This document shows, one piece after another, positions 28,037-37,903 of a stretch of 64,000 nucleotides of DNA. The stretch is from positions 1 to 64,000 of the forward strand of contig CAVWUA010000023.1 in the NCBI GenBank assembly GCA_963758025.1, written 5' to 3'. The notes under the pieces were generated by a model, which saw only the letters and a program-made list of their open reading frames with translations, was not told where the DNA came from and searched no databases. Both the position numbers and the translations under genes were made by a program. The stretch comes from CAVWUA01 sp963758025. Lineage in GTDB: Bacteria > Planctomycetota > Planctomycetia > Isosphaerales > Isosphaeraceae. The first letter of the stretch is position 1; each line of letters opens with the position of its first letter.

Positions 28037-31023
28037 TCAAGGCGTGCGGATCGGGGCCTTCAGCGCCTCGGCGGCGTCGCCTGGACGGATGAGACCAGGA
28101 GAGGAGGGGCTTTCGGCTGGTTCCGCCGCGCGTTCGTCCGTCTCGTCGGGCGACGGACGGAGCGGACCTTGGTAAGGAAGCACGGTCTTGCGACGCCCAT
28201 CTTTCAGGGTGACGACCGTCGGCTCCTTGTCCTTCAGCGAAAGCGTGCGGGTTTCCTTGTGCTCCTGGGGCGTCCCCTCGTGAGTGATGATCTCCAGGGT
28301 GATATTCCGCGCCGGGTCTTTCGCGTTATTGTAGATCTCACCGAGCCGGACCTTGTACGCGCCATCGAACCCGAGCGGACAGACGTAGATCTCCTCGGGA
28401 TGCTTCCCGTAACCGTTCTTGACGATGGCACCGCCAAAGACCGTGCGAGGCGTCAGGACCTTCGCGGTCGCTCCCAGCGGTTCCTCGACGATGAGGTCGA
28501 GGTCCGCGTCCCCCAACCAGGTCAGGCGGAGGAAGAGATCGCGCGGTTCGGCGGCCTTGAGACGGTCCAGCAGGGTCTGGGCCTCCGTCTCACGGCCGTC
28601 TTCCTGGAGCACCTTAACCATGTCCTCGACCAGTCGGCGCGCTTCGGTCCGCCAGACCTCGTCCACATCCGGCCATCCCAGCGCGAAGAGACGTTCCACG
28701 GCGTTCCCCATGCGTTGGGGATCGTTCGTCGCGGTCGCCAGGTTGATCGACATCAAGAGCGGAAGGGGGTAGGCGGGATCGAGCTCGGCCGCCAGATCGA
28801 GCAATTGACCGGCCCGGTCGTTCATCTCGTGCATGTAAAGCTCGTCAGCAACCCGCGTCAGGTCGGTCGGTTTGCGCTTCTTCACGGCCTGGTCGGCCGC
28901 GTAGTTCAGCGCCTGCTTGACATCGGTGTCGCGCCCCTTGTTCATCTCGATCGCCGCCGCGAGCATCTCGTAGAGCCAGGGGTCGGGGTCCTTGGCACGG
29001 TACTTCAGGAAGGCCCGGATCGCCGCCTGAATATCGACGTACGAATCGCGCTTGCGCAGGTAGTAGAGATGGACCAGCAAGTCCCCGGCCGACGACTGCT
29101 TCGTCTGAAAGTGCTGATCCCAGAATGCGAACGGCTCGGCCGACTCGGGCCGGACCACCAGCGACACCTGGTTCCTGGGCGTTTTCGGAGCAAGCTGCCC
29201 GGGCTGGGTTTGAGGCCGTGACACGGCGCGAGGTGAAAGCACCCGCCCCGGAATGGCCTCGGAGCCGGTCGCGCTGGGCGCGCTCCGGCCCCGAGGGAAC
29301 GTGCTGGACGAGGGTGCGGAGGGAAACCGGCTAAGGCCCCTCAGTTGCTTTTTTTTTCCGCAAAGGCGCGGCCTGGGTCGGAGTTCTGGGCCGGGGGCGC
29401 GATCGGCATGCAGCGGAATCCGCCCATGCCGCCACCCATACCACCCATCCATGCCGCCACCCATACCGCCCATACCTCCACCCATACCGCCCATACCTCC
29501 ACCCATACCGCCCATACCGCCGCCCATCATACCGCCACCCATACCGCCGCCCATACCGCCCATACCACCGCCGCCCATGAGGGAGAACGGGATGATCGAC
29601 AGGTCAGCGACGGGATAGACACGGATCTCGGTCGGCTGGTCTTCGGAGTCCTCGGCGGTGATGGTCAGCAGGCCATCCTTGACGGTATAGGTCAGACCAA
29701 GCTGCTTGAGCATCAGCTTCAGGGACTTCTTGAGTTTCACACCGGCGAGGTTGAGCGTGACGGGCGAGGTCATCGTCCGCTCGGCCTCCTGGAGCCCGAT
29801 CGGATCGACGTAAATGGGGATACCCTGAGGAAGTTCGGGCGTTTCGGTCGCCGTCTTGACGTACTGGATGACCTCTTCCAGCGGGGTCTCATTCTGGAAA
29901 GGCATATCGACCGGCTCATCCAGCTTTTTCATGATCGCAAGGGTCTTCTCGTCCCGATCGACGAGGTCCTCGTACTCGTACTTCTTCCGGGTTTCGGTGA
30001 TCGTGCGGAAGAATTCGACCTCGGGATACTCGATCGTGATGGTATCGGGGAAGGGAACCGAGGCCCGCTCCACGTCCTGCATGGTGAGCATGTAGCGATA
30101 TTCCTTCAGTTCCTCGAAGGACAGCGACTGGGCGAGGAAGCCCACGGTCTGCGCTACGAAGACGCCCGCGGTGGGGGCGGTGGCGGTGGGCTGCATGGCT
30201 CTCGCCTGCTGAGCCAGGATGCGTGCGTCGTAGAACGGCGCGGTGGTCTTGACGATATCCGCCAGGCCACCGTTATAAAGCACGTTGTAGATACCTTCGG
30301 CCATCAGGGCATCGAACCGGGTCATGAGGCTGTTAACCGTCTCCCGGCGCGTGGCGACGTCTTGAAGAATCCGGCGCGCTGCGACGCGGCGAGCTGAAGC
30401 CGCATGGCCTCCGCCCGTTCCAGCTCGATCGCCTCCTCGCGGCGGACGGTGGATTGAATATTCACCTGAAGCTCGCGCTCCAGTTGCGCGCCGACGGCCG
30501 GAGGGACTTCCCCGCTGGCGGCGGCTTCCTGAACGGTGGTCAGAGCCAGGCGAAGATTGGTCAGGGCTTCCTGGGGCTGGCCGGCGTTGAGCTGATCGCG
30601 GGCGCGGGCCATCCGTTCGCGAGTCATGGCCATGAGGCGCTGGATGCGAACCCGCTCCAGCCGGGCGGCCTCTTCCAGGGTCGCCGTGGGAACCTCGCCA
30701 GCGAGATCCGCGGGGGGTGGGGGAGGAACGTCGCCGAGGTCGTCGGCAACGGCATCGGGAACTTGCATCGCCACGCGGTTCAGGGCCGGATCGGCCAGAA
30801 GACGGCGGGCGTCGTTGTTGTCGGGGTTCAGTTGCAGGGATTTGCGCAGGAACGTAACCGCCTGCTCAGGGTTCCCCTGCTGGAGGGCTTGTTGGCCGAG
30901 GCCGAGTAGTTGATCGGCAAGCGGCGTGGGCATATCGTCGCCGTAAGCCGACGCGCCAGACAGCATTAGGCCGCCCAACGCCAAGGCCCCGGCGCCCTTC
31001 CACAGTCGCGCGGTTCGAGACAT
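28037..31023 (-). CDS. Large exported TPR / STN-like / Gly-Met-repeat / YfaP-like protein, frameshifted
   Basis: The ATG at 31023 has CGGAG ten bases upstream and a signal peptide (LALGGLMLSGASA). TPR-like residues (DQLLGLGQQALQQGNPEQAV) and a coiled-coil rich in Arg/Glu/Ala follow. Near 30366 the frame changes, and the corrected reading is LQDVATRRETVNSLMTRFDA, joining two otherwise separate ORFs. Next comes an STN-like module (TPLEEVIQYVKTATETPELP, PVTLNLAGVKLKKSLKLMLK), then (GGM)n repeats (29421-29579) and a nine-A tract near 29351-29359. The C-terminal half has helical repeats and a YfaP/DUF2135-like end (FLRLTWLGDADLDLIVEEPL, IVKNGYGKHPEEIYVC). Total about 995 residues. Function unknown; inferred to be a periplasmic or surface scaffold. 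Confidence 0.72.
29421..29579 (-). repeat. GGM-encoding minisatellite
   Basis: The DNA is built of variants of a CCCATACCGCCA-like unit, encoding Gly-Gly-Met repeats in the large protein above. A single out-of-pattern stretch near 29445 (CATCCATG) coincides with a frame change. It is an intragenic repeat and not a CRISPR array, because there are no unique spacers. Confidence 0.85.
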
Positions 31024-31414
31024 GATCGTGAATCTCCGGGAGAAAACGACCGGCCCGGGGGGACCGGCTCGGGCGCGAGATGCTCTTTTCAAACGATACG
31101 GGACAGGCCGGCTGGACTCAAGGGAACGGGGCGAGTGGTCCGACCGCTCCACGTTCCGGCTCGACATCGATCGAGCCATCCCGAGAGACGTCTAGCGGAT
31201 ACTGTCCCATCCCGCCTCATCTCATCTCGTTGTCTTCCATTATGCCACATGGACGGCGCACCGGCCAAACGGACGCCGCGTCTTGGTCAATCATTGACAG
31301 GGTGAGGGGCGTATCCTAGGCAATTCCATGGACCGAGACGATTTTTCCTCATCCCCATACGCGGGGCGATTGTTCGGAAGCCGAAGCAATACCTCCCCAA
31401 CAGGAACCATCCCC
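31024..31414. other. Divergent intergenic region with a possible promoter
   Basis: The 391 bases between the large minus-strand gene and the small plus-strand gene contain a perfect TTGACA (31294-31299). At 17 bases it is followed only by a weak TAGGCA, so a plus-strand promoter here is tentative. Apart from this I see no conserved ORF or hairpin. Confidence 0.4.
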
Positions 31415-31804
31415 ATGGCCGACTCTGAACTGGAGACGTCCGAAACGCCCCAAAAATTCGACTTCTCCGCCTATCCCGAGGATACCCTCTTCCACGAGCG
31501 ACGGTCGGGACAAGATCGCCGCGACCGACCCGTCAAACCCAAACCGGCGCGGGCCTCGGCCGTTCCCCCCGCCCCGAAGCCTGAGCGCCGGGCGAAAAAG
31601 GAACGTCGCCGCCGCATCGATCCCACTACCTTCGAGAAGCAATACACGGATGACGAACTCGAATTCATGAATGCCATGCAGCGGTTCAAAGTCCAGACGG
31701 GAAAAAGCTTTCCGTCCCACGGCGAGGTCCTTCGCGTGGCCCATTCCCTGGGCTACCGCAAAGAGATTGAAAGCGACTGCGAGTTCCCGCAGACACCGCT
31801 TTGA
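31415..31804 (+). CDS. Small basic protein with ERR-x-DRR motif
   Basis: This 129-residue soluble protein begins MADSELETSETPQKFDFSAY. It contains a basic linker FHERRSGQDRRDRPVKPKP and ERRAKKERRRR, then a C-terminal helical part (FEKQYTDDELEFMNAMQRFK, PSHGEVLRVAHSLGYRKE) that reads like a short winged-helix or HTH-type segment. An in-frame ATG at 31328 would add a less plausible leader. Nucleic-acid binding is possible but inferred. Similar short ERRxxxRR proteins are frequent in planctomycetes. Confidence 0.6.
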   Translation: MADSELETSETPQKFDFSAYPEDTLFHERRSGQDRRDRPVKPKPARASAVPPAPKPERRAKKERRRRIDPTTFEKQYTDDELEFMNAMQRFKVQTGKSFPSHGEVLRVAHSLGYRKEIESDCEFPQTPL

Positions 31805-31945
31805 GTCGCGAGTATTGTGACGGTTGAGGAAGGGCAGGTAATCTCGGGCCGGAGGGGAGGAGGGAGGAGGGAGGAGACCCGGCCTGTCTCGACGATTTCC
31901 GGGTCTCCGCGAGCGGTCGAGCGAGTGTTGGTGTTGGCGTCAGCG

Positions 31946-32666
31946 TCAGGGAATCGACGCGTAATCGACAGCCGGAGCCTGGAGCAGGCTGAGCCACGCG
32001 TGAACGGCCTGGCCGGTCAGGTGCACGGCGGACGAGAATCGGACGGCTCGCGAGTAGGGGGCCTGGGGCTCCGCAACGTCGACCGTGACGACCTGCGGCT
32101 CCTCGCGGGGGAGATCGGCAGAAGCGATCTTAACGTCGTCGATACCGTCCGCGTCCCGGTTCAGGACGTAGGCGAGACCCGGGTACAGGTCGGTCGGGAC
32201 GTCTTCCGTCGCGTCAACGCTCGGGGCCTGCACGTTCCTGTCGGGGATTCCGTCCGCCTCTTGATTGAGTCGGTAGGCTAGCCCCGGATAAAGGTCCGAA
32301 GGGGCTTCGGGCACGACCATTGCGATCATAGGTTCTTGCTCAGTCGGAGCTTTCGTCGAATCAGCCGGTGCGAGATCGAAATTGGAGGCCATCTCATCGA
32401 CGACCGCGACGAAGGCCGCGTCGGTGTCCCGCGTTTGGTCGAACGCGAGGCCCGCGAAGGCGTTCGCTCCGTTCGGCATTGGAGCCTCTGCCTCGGCAAT
32501 CACCGCGCAGGGGGATACAGTCCGGCTCGATCGGTTGGCTCCAGGCAGCGACCGCGTTCTCCAGCCAGGACTTCCCCGAGTCCGTCCAGTTGTTGATCTG
32601 TTGCCCCGACGGCAGGTCCATGCCCAAACTCGTCACCGCGCTGACCAACAGCAAGCGAAGGACCAT
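31946..32666 (-). CDS. Hypothetical protein with two DLYPGLAY repeats, one frameshift
   Basis: The ATG at 32666 (GGAG eight bases upstream) gives MVLRLLLVSAVTSLGMDLPS, GQQINNWTDSGKSWLENAVA. A frame change near 32510 leads to CAVIAEAEAPMPNGANAFAG and the rest. Two matching segments, DLYPGLAYRLNQEADGIPD and DLYPGLAYVLNRDADGIDD, are spaced by about 40 residues and suggest internal duplication. The C-terminus contains a short hydrophobic patch. Full length is about 240 residues. I do not recognise a family, and a signal-like N-terminus suggests export. Confidence 0.55.
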
Positions 32667-33008
32667 CGGATCGTCTCCGGTTGATAAATGTTGGGGATAT
32701 CGAACATGGTGGGGTGACTCCATTCAACCTGAACCGGGACGGGCGACCCGGCTGTACGTCCTGTTGTTAAACACTATCGACGGGGCAAGTCCGGCTCTTT
32801 AGGAACCAAGGGGAACTTGCGAAAAAGAAAGCGAACAGTCCTGGAAGGAAAACTGAATACGAGATGGCGGGTCACTGGGCAGATTGCCGGAGAGGTTGAG
32901 CCTGTCGATGCCAGCTGTTGATTCCCGTTGCGGGTTCCGGGAAATCTCGTAGGATGACGGCTTACCCAGCGGGCCGGACGGATCGTGACACGGGCAGGAG
33001 GCGGAGCG
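32667..33008. other. Divergent intergenic region
   Basis: These 342 bases separate the minus-strand hypothetical gene from the epimerase gene. I see no structured element, no ORF with conserved character and no clear promoter hexamers. The epimerase ribosome-binding site (GGAGG/GGAG) is at its right end. Confidence 0.4.
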
Positions 33009-33992
33009 ATGGGGAAGACGGTCCTGGTGACGGGGGCCGGGGGGTTTATCGGAAGCCACCTGACCGAGCGCCTGGTCCGCGACGGCCACCGGGTCCGGGC
33101 CTTCGTGCGGTACAACGGGCGGGACGATCGCGGGCATCTGGATCGGCTCGACGCCGACGTGCGCGGGCAGATCGAGGTCTCTCGGGGCGACCTGAAGGAC
33201 CCGGAAGCCGTCCGCGCGGCGGTGCGGGGGTGCGGGTGGATCTTCCACCTCGGGGCCTTGATCGCGATTCCGTACTCGTATCAGAACCCGCTCGACGTGG
33301 TGCAGACGAACGTGGAGGGGACCGCGCACGTCCTGAACGCCGCCCGGGCGAGCGATGCGCTGGAACGCGTGATCCTGACCTCGACCTCGGAGGTCTACGG
33401 CACGGCGCAGCGGGTGCCGATCGACGAGACGCATCCCCTTCAAGGCCAATCCCCTTACGCCGCGACGAAGATCGGCTCCGATGCGCTCGGGCTGAGTTAC
33501 CAGCGGGCGTTCGGGTTACCGGTCGCCGTGCTCCGGCCGTTCAACACGTTCGGCCCGCGGCAGTCGGCCCGGGCAATCATCCCGACGATCATCAGCCAGG
33601 CCTTGATGAAGCCGGCTATCCGGCTGGGAAGTCTCGACCCACGCCGGGACCTGACGTATGTGAAGGATACGGTCGCGGGGTTCGTCGCCATCGCCGGTTG
33701 CGACGCGGCCATCGGGCAGGTGGTCAACATCGGCCGGGGAGACGACGTGAGCATCGGCGAGCTGGTCGAGCGGATCGGCGCGAGGCTGGGCAAGCCGATC
33801 GCCGTCGAAACCGATCCGCAGCGGGTCCGCCCCGCCGCGAGCGAGGTCGGCCGCCTGCTGGCCGGCACGGCGCTGGCGCGGGAACTCTGGGGTTGGGAGC
33901 CCCAGTACAGCCTCGATCAGGGGCTCGACGAGACGATCGACTGGGTCCGCGCGAACCTCGATCGGTTCCGCGTGGACGAGTACACCACCTGA
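33009..33992 (+). CDS. NAD-dependent sugar-nucleotide epimerase/dehydratase (SDR)
   Basis: This intact extended short-chain dehydrogenase has 327 residues when started at the ATG at 33009 with GGAG close upstream. The Rossmann motif TGAGGFIGSHLTERLVRDGH and the catalytic Tyr/Lys pair SPYAATKIGSDALGLSYQRA are present. NTFGPRQSARAIIPTIISQA and DLTYVKDTVAGFVAIA complete a GDP-mannose 4,6-dehydratase/UDP-glucose 4-epimerase-type enzyme. The substrate is not determined. It is followed 104 bases later by the DHH gene, so co-transcription is possible. Confidence 0.88.
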   Translation: MGKTVLVTGAGGFIGSHLTERLVRDGHRVRAFVRYNGRDDRGHLDRLDADVRGQIEVSRGDLKDPEAVRAAVRGCGWIFHLGALIAIPYSYQNPLDVVQTNVEGTAHVLNAARASDALERVILTSTSEVYGTAQRVPIDETHPLQGQSPYAATKIGSDALGLSYQRAFGLPVAVLRPFNTFGPRQSARAIIPTIISQALMKPAIRLGSLDPRRDLTYVKDTVAGFVAIAGCDAAIGQVVNIGRGDDVSIGELVERIGARLGKPIAVETDPQRVRPAASEVGRLLAGTALARELWGWEPQYSLDQGLDETIDWVRANLDRFRVDEYTT

Positions 33993-34096
33993 AACGATGT
34001 GGGGGACGGATGCTCCCGGTTTCGGCGTGTTGCGAAGGGTTGTCGGGTCCGGTAAGATAACTTCTTGCCCTGTTGCCCGCCTCCTTGAGACCCGCC

Positions 34097-35087
34097 ATGA
34101 GCATCGACTGGACCCCGCTGTCCGACCTGATCGCAGCGCACGACCGCTTCCTTGTGACCAGCCATGTCCGTCCCGATGGCGACGCCCTCGGTTCGGAAGT
34201 CGGCATGGCGGAATTGCTGCGTCAGAAGGGCAAAGACGTCCGCGTCGTCAACGTCAGCCCCACCCCGCCCCGCTACGATTTTCTCGACCCCGACGGTACG
34301 CTGTTCGAGCATTTCGGGGTGAAGGTCCAGCCCGAGACGCTCAACGATCGGGAGGTCCTGGTCATCCTCGACCTCTCCTCCTGGGGCCAGCTCGGCGACA
34401 TGGCGGCGTTCGTGCGGGACTTCCCGGGTCGAAAAGTGGTGATCGACCACCACGTCAGTCAGGACGACCTTGGCGCGCTGACGCTCAAGGACACCGCGGC
34501 CGAGGCGACCGGCGGCGCTCGTCTGGAAAGCCGCGCGATCTCTGAAAGTTGCCCCGACGGTCCCGATGGCGACCGGATTGCTCACGGCGATCGCGATGGA
34601 TACCGGCTGGTTCCGACATCCTAACACGACGCCCGAGACCTTCCGCGCCGCCGCGGAACTGGTCGAGGCCGGGGCCCCCTTGAACGGGATTTACCGATCG
34701 CTCTCGGAGCGCAATACCCTCTCCCGCCTGCGGTTGATCGGGGAGACGCTGACCAGCCTCCAGACCGATCTGGACGGCCGCATCGCGTATGCGACCGTGA
34801 CCCACGCGGACTTCGAGCGGACCGGGGCGCTGCCGCCCGACACGGAAGACCTGATCGATTTCACCGTGAGCCTGGCAGGGGTCGAGATCGGATTGCTCTT
34901 CATCGAGCAACGACGTGGCGGGATCAAGGTCAGCCTGCGGTCCCGCAACGGCGTCGATTGCGCACGTCTGGCCGGCCGGTTCGGGGGCGGCGGCCATCGC
35001 GCGGCGGCCGGGGCGATGCTGTCCGGGCCCCTGGCCGAAAGCGTGCCCCGCATGCTCCAGGCTGCCCGCGAGGCGCTCGGTGCCTGA
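34097..35087 (+). CDS. DHH-DHHA1 phosphoesterase (NrnA-like), one frameshift
   Basis: This is a bifunctional oligoribonuclease / pAp phosphatase-type enzyme of about 330 residues. The start MSIDWTPLSDLIAAHDRFLV precedes the DHH domain: TSHVRPDGDALGSEVGMAEL, then VVIDHHVSQDDLG (DHH at about residues 117-119). A break near 34515 is followed by VWKAARSLKVAPTVPMATGL and FRHPNTTPETFRAAAELVEA, then the DHHA1 domain RFGGGGHRAAAGAM. The enzyme degrades short RNA and dephosphorylates pAp in the cytosol. Confidence 0.86.
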
Positions 35088-35198
35088 GCGGCCAACAGCT
35101 CGTTTTTCCTGCCAGAACCCTGCCTCCGGATCGAATAGATCCCTGCCTCGACGACATTCCCCTTTGGAATCACACGTAATCATCGGGAGCGACGCGTC

Positions 35199-35756
35199 AT
35201 GGAACATCGCCGCGACTTTTTTTACCGCATCGGGACGTATGTCCTGGGTGGAATAGGGGGCCTGGTCCTGGCCGTGCCGGGGGTCGCCTATGTGCTCAGC
35301 CCCATCTTGAACAAGAGTGGGGCAGGGGGGTCTCCGGGAGCCGAGGGGGAGGGGACGTATCACGACCTGGCGCGGCTGAGCGAGCTTCCCGTCGGCGTGC
35401 CCCGATCGTTCCCCGTCCGCGCCGAGCGGGTGGATGCCTGGGTCAAGTATCCCGAGGAACCGGTCGGCACGGTCTGGCTGATCCGCCAGCCGGAAGGGGA
35501 GAAAGAGCCGGTCGTCGCCTTCACGGCGGAATGTCCGCACCTGGGCTGCGGGGTGAACCTGGCCGCGGACAAATCCAGCTTCGCCTGCCCTTGCCACAAC
35601 AGCGCCTTCCGGCTCGACGGCACGCCGGAGAACGAGATTCCTCCCCGGCCGATGGACTCACTCAAGGTACGACTCACCAACGACACCGACCCGAGGATCA
35701 GCGTCCAGTTCGAGCGCTTCCGGGCACAGACCAAGGAGAAGATCCCCCTTGCGTAA
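35199..35756 (+). CDS. Rieske 2Fe-2S protein of a cytochrome bc complex
   Basis: This 185-residue membrane-anchored protein has an N-terminal TM (TYVLGGIGGLVLAVPGVAYV). Cluster ligands lie in CPHLGCGVN (Cys112, His114) and CPCHNSAF (Cys130, Cys132, His133), with the disulphide partners Cys117 and Cys132 region present. GGGAG lies eight bases before the ATG. The last codons overlap the TTG start of the cytochrome b gene (35749), so the two are translationally coupled. It hands electrons from quinol to cytochrome c. Confidence 0.92.
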   Translation: MEHRRDFFYRIGTYVLGGIGGLVLAVPGVAYVLSPILNKSGAGGSPGAEGEGTYHDLARLSELPVGVPRSFPVRAERVDAWVKYPEEPVGTVWLIRQPEGEKEPVVAFTAECPHLGCGVNLAADKSSFACPCHNSAFRLDGTPENEIPPRPMDSLKVRLTNDTDPRISVQFERFRAQTKEKIPLA

Positions 35757-37842
35757 GCGAATCAGCGACTGGCTCGACGCGCGCACCGGCCTCGGCGCCC
35801 TTCTGCACGAGGCCCTGGACGAGCCGATTCCCGGTGGAGCGCGCTGGCGTTACGTCTTCGGCTCCGCGCTGACCTCCACGTTCATGATCCAGGCCGTGAC
35901 CGGCCTCCTGCTCATGTTCTCCTACAGCCCGTCCTCCACGACGGCCTGGGGCAGCGTGTACTACATCAGCTACGAGATGTGGGGCGGGTGGTTCCTGCGG
36001 GGACTGCACCATTTTGGCTCGCAAGCGATGGTGGTCCTGCTGGGCCTGCACTTGATTCAGGTGCTCATCGCCGGCGCGTACCGCGCGCCTCGTGAGGTCA
36101 ACTGGTGGTTCGGCATGGCCCTGCTGTTCGTCACCCTGGGATTCAGCCTGACCGGCTACCTCCTGCCGTGGGACCAGAAGGGGTACTGGGCCACGAAGGT
36201 CGCCACCAACATCGCCAGCGGCGCTCCGGTGGTCGGCCCGTACCTGCTACAGGTGATCGTCGGGGGCAGCGAGTACGGCAACCAGACGATCACACGGTTC
36301 TACGGCCTGCACGTCGGGGTCTTTCCCGCCCTGCTGGTCATGTGCCTGGCGGCGCACGTCGCCCTCTTCCGCAAGCATGGCGTGACCGCCCCGCGCAACG
36401 CGCAAGGCGTGGACACATTCTGGCCCAAGCAGATCTTTTTCGATGTCGTGGCCAGTTGCGCCGTGCTGGGCGTTCTCGTCCTGCTGGTCGTCTCGGAAGG
36501 GGGAGCGAACCTCGACGCGCCCGCCGATCCGGCCGTCGCCGATTACCCCGCGCGGCCGGAGTGGTACTTCCTCTCGCTCTTTCAGATGCTCAAGTTCTTT
36601 GAAGGCCCCCTGGTGGTCGTCGGCACGATCGTGATTCCGACGGCGATCGTGGCCTTACTGCTCTTGATGCCCCTGTTCGACAAGGTGATTCCCGGCAAGC
36701 TCGCGCACTTCCTCGCCTGCACGATCGTCTTCGCGCTCGTTGGCGGGGTGGGATACTTGACCTACCTGGCGATCACCGAGGACGCGAATAACAAGAAGTT
36801 CCAGTCCGACCGCGCGATGGCCAACGAGGCGCGGCAGCGGGCGATCTTCCTGGCGGGACATCCTGATTACCGGATTCCTCCCGATGGAGCCGCCTACGTC
36901 CTGCGTCGAGACCCGCTCTTCCACGGTGGGGAAGTGCTCGAAAATAAGTGCCTCTCCTGCCACTATTACGGCGGGAAAGGCCAGGTGACGACGATCCAGA
37001 TGAACGTCGAACCGGGAACGGTGGAGGGTGTCGAGATCCCGGAGACGACGGCCGCGGTGGCCAGGGATGTCCCCGAAGTCGTGCTCAAAGCCCTGGCGAT
37101 CGAGGCCCCCAACTTCACGCCGACCGCCGCGAAACGAGTCGAGAATCCCGGAGAGATCGACTCGTATGAGTTCCAGGGCTCCAACGCGATTGGCGAACGG
37201 GTCGTGGCCGAGGTGGATGCCAACGGGAAATGGGTGGAGACGCGAACGTTCAGCAAGCAGACGGCCTCGGACCTGAAGGGATTCGGCTCCCGTGCCTGGA
37301 TTCGTGGCCTGCTCGAAAAACCGGACGCCCCGGATTACTTCGGCAAGCTGCCGCAGCTCAACGGGATGAAGACCTGGAAGAAGGGGTCGAAGCTCTCGCC
37401 GAAGGAGCTGGATACGGTCGCCGACTTCGTCGCCACGTTCGCCCAGATCCAGCCTGAGGAGAACCTGATCCAGTGGTACGAGCGGACCGACCCCGAATCG
37501 CATCCCGGTTATAAGTTGTTCACGAAAGAATGCGCCGAGTGCCACGGCCTCGGCGAGCCGGGCTTGCCCCTGATCGAGCCGGGCGGGGTCATGGAGGCCC
37601 CGAACCTGTTCGCGTATGGCTCGACGCGCTGGCTGACCCGGATGATCGAAAATCCGGGGGCAGATTCGCTCTACGGCTACCTGGAGGAGGAGGACCGGAT
37701 GCCGGCGTTCGCCGATCGACTCTCGGAGAACGACATGACCACTCTGGTCCGCTACCTTCAGGGGGATTACCTGGTCCCCGGGTCGGAACCGACCGAATCC
37801 CGCACGCCGTCGCCATCGAAGGTGGCGGACGCCTCGAAGTAA
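35749..37842 (+). CDS. Cytochrome b fused to a diheme c-type cytochrome
   Basis: This intact 697-residue protein starts with TTG inside the Rieske gene. The N-terminal cytochrome b part (about 30-260) has the heme-b histidines in LRGLHHFGSQAMVVLLGLHL and GLHVGVFPALLVMCLAAHVA. It is followed by the C-terminal b domain with the quinol motif PEWYFLSLFQMLKFF. A roughly 290-residue extension carries two CxxCH heme-c sites, CLSCH (about residue 402) and CAECH (about residue 593), with the axial-ligand segment RMPAFADRLSENDMTTLVRYLQG. One polypeptide therefore joins quinol oxidation to two c-hemes, a fusion seen in some planctomycetes. A terminator follows. Confidence 0.9.
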   Translation: MRKRISDWLDARTGLGALLHEALDEPIPGGARWRYVFGSALTSTFMIQAVTGLLLMFSYSPSSTTAWGSVYYISYEMWGGWFLRGLHHFGSQAMVVLLGLHLIQVLIAGAYRAPREVNWWFGMALLFVTLGFSLTGYLLPWDQKGYWATKVATNIASGAPVVGPYLLQVIVGGSEYGNQTITRFYGLHVGVFPALLVMCLAAHVALFRKHGVTAPRNAQGVDTFWPKQIFFDVVASCAVLGVLVLLVVSEGGANLDAPADPAVADYPARPEWYFLSLFQMLKFFEGPLVVVGTIVIPTAIVALLLLMPLFDKVIPGKLAHFLACTIVFALVGGVGYLTYLAITEDANNKKFQSDRAMANEARQRAIFLAGHPDYRIPPDGAAYVLRRDPLFHGGEVLENKCLSCHYYGGKGQVTTIQMNVEPGTVEGVEIPETTAAVARDVPEVVLKALAIEAPNFTPTAAKRVENPGEIDSYEFQGSNAIGERVVAEVDANGKWVETRTFSKQTASDLKGFGSRAWIRGLLEKPDAPDYFGKLPQLNGMKTWKKGSKLSPKELDTVADFVATFAQIQPEENLIQWYERTDPESHPGYKLFTKECAECHGLGEPGLPLIEPGGVMEAPNLFAYGSTRWLTRMIENPGADSLYGYLEEEDRMPAFADRLSENDMTTLVRYLQGDYLVPGSEPTESRTPSPSKVADASK

Positions 37843-37863
37843 ATCCTCTGATCCCGGTTTTCG

Positions 37864-37903
37864 AAAGGGGCCGGGCCTCGTCTCTGCGGGGCCCGGCCCC
37901 TTT
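37864..37903 (+). terminator. Rho-independent terminator after the cytochrome bc operon
   Basis: A 14-bp perfect stem (37864-37877 with 37890-37903) with a 12-base loop ends in TTTGT, 21 bases after the cytochrome stop. GC-rich stem plus T tail is the textbook pattern. Confidence 0.85.

Noticed and set aside
29421..29579. Short direct repeats resembling a CRISPR array
   Set aside because: The units are contiguous and codon-phased in a Gly-Met protein region, with no unique spacers.
29345..30397. Plus-strand ORF rich in HTA/HTI repeats opposite the GGM repeats
   Set aside because: Shadow of the repeat-containing minus-strand gene; composition only reflects the repeat.
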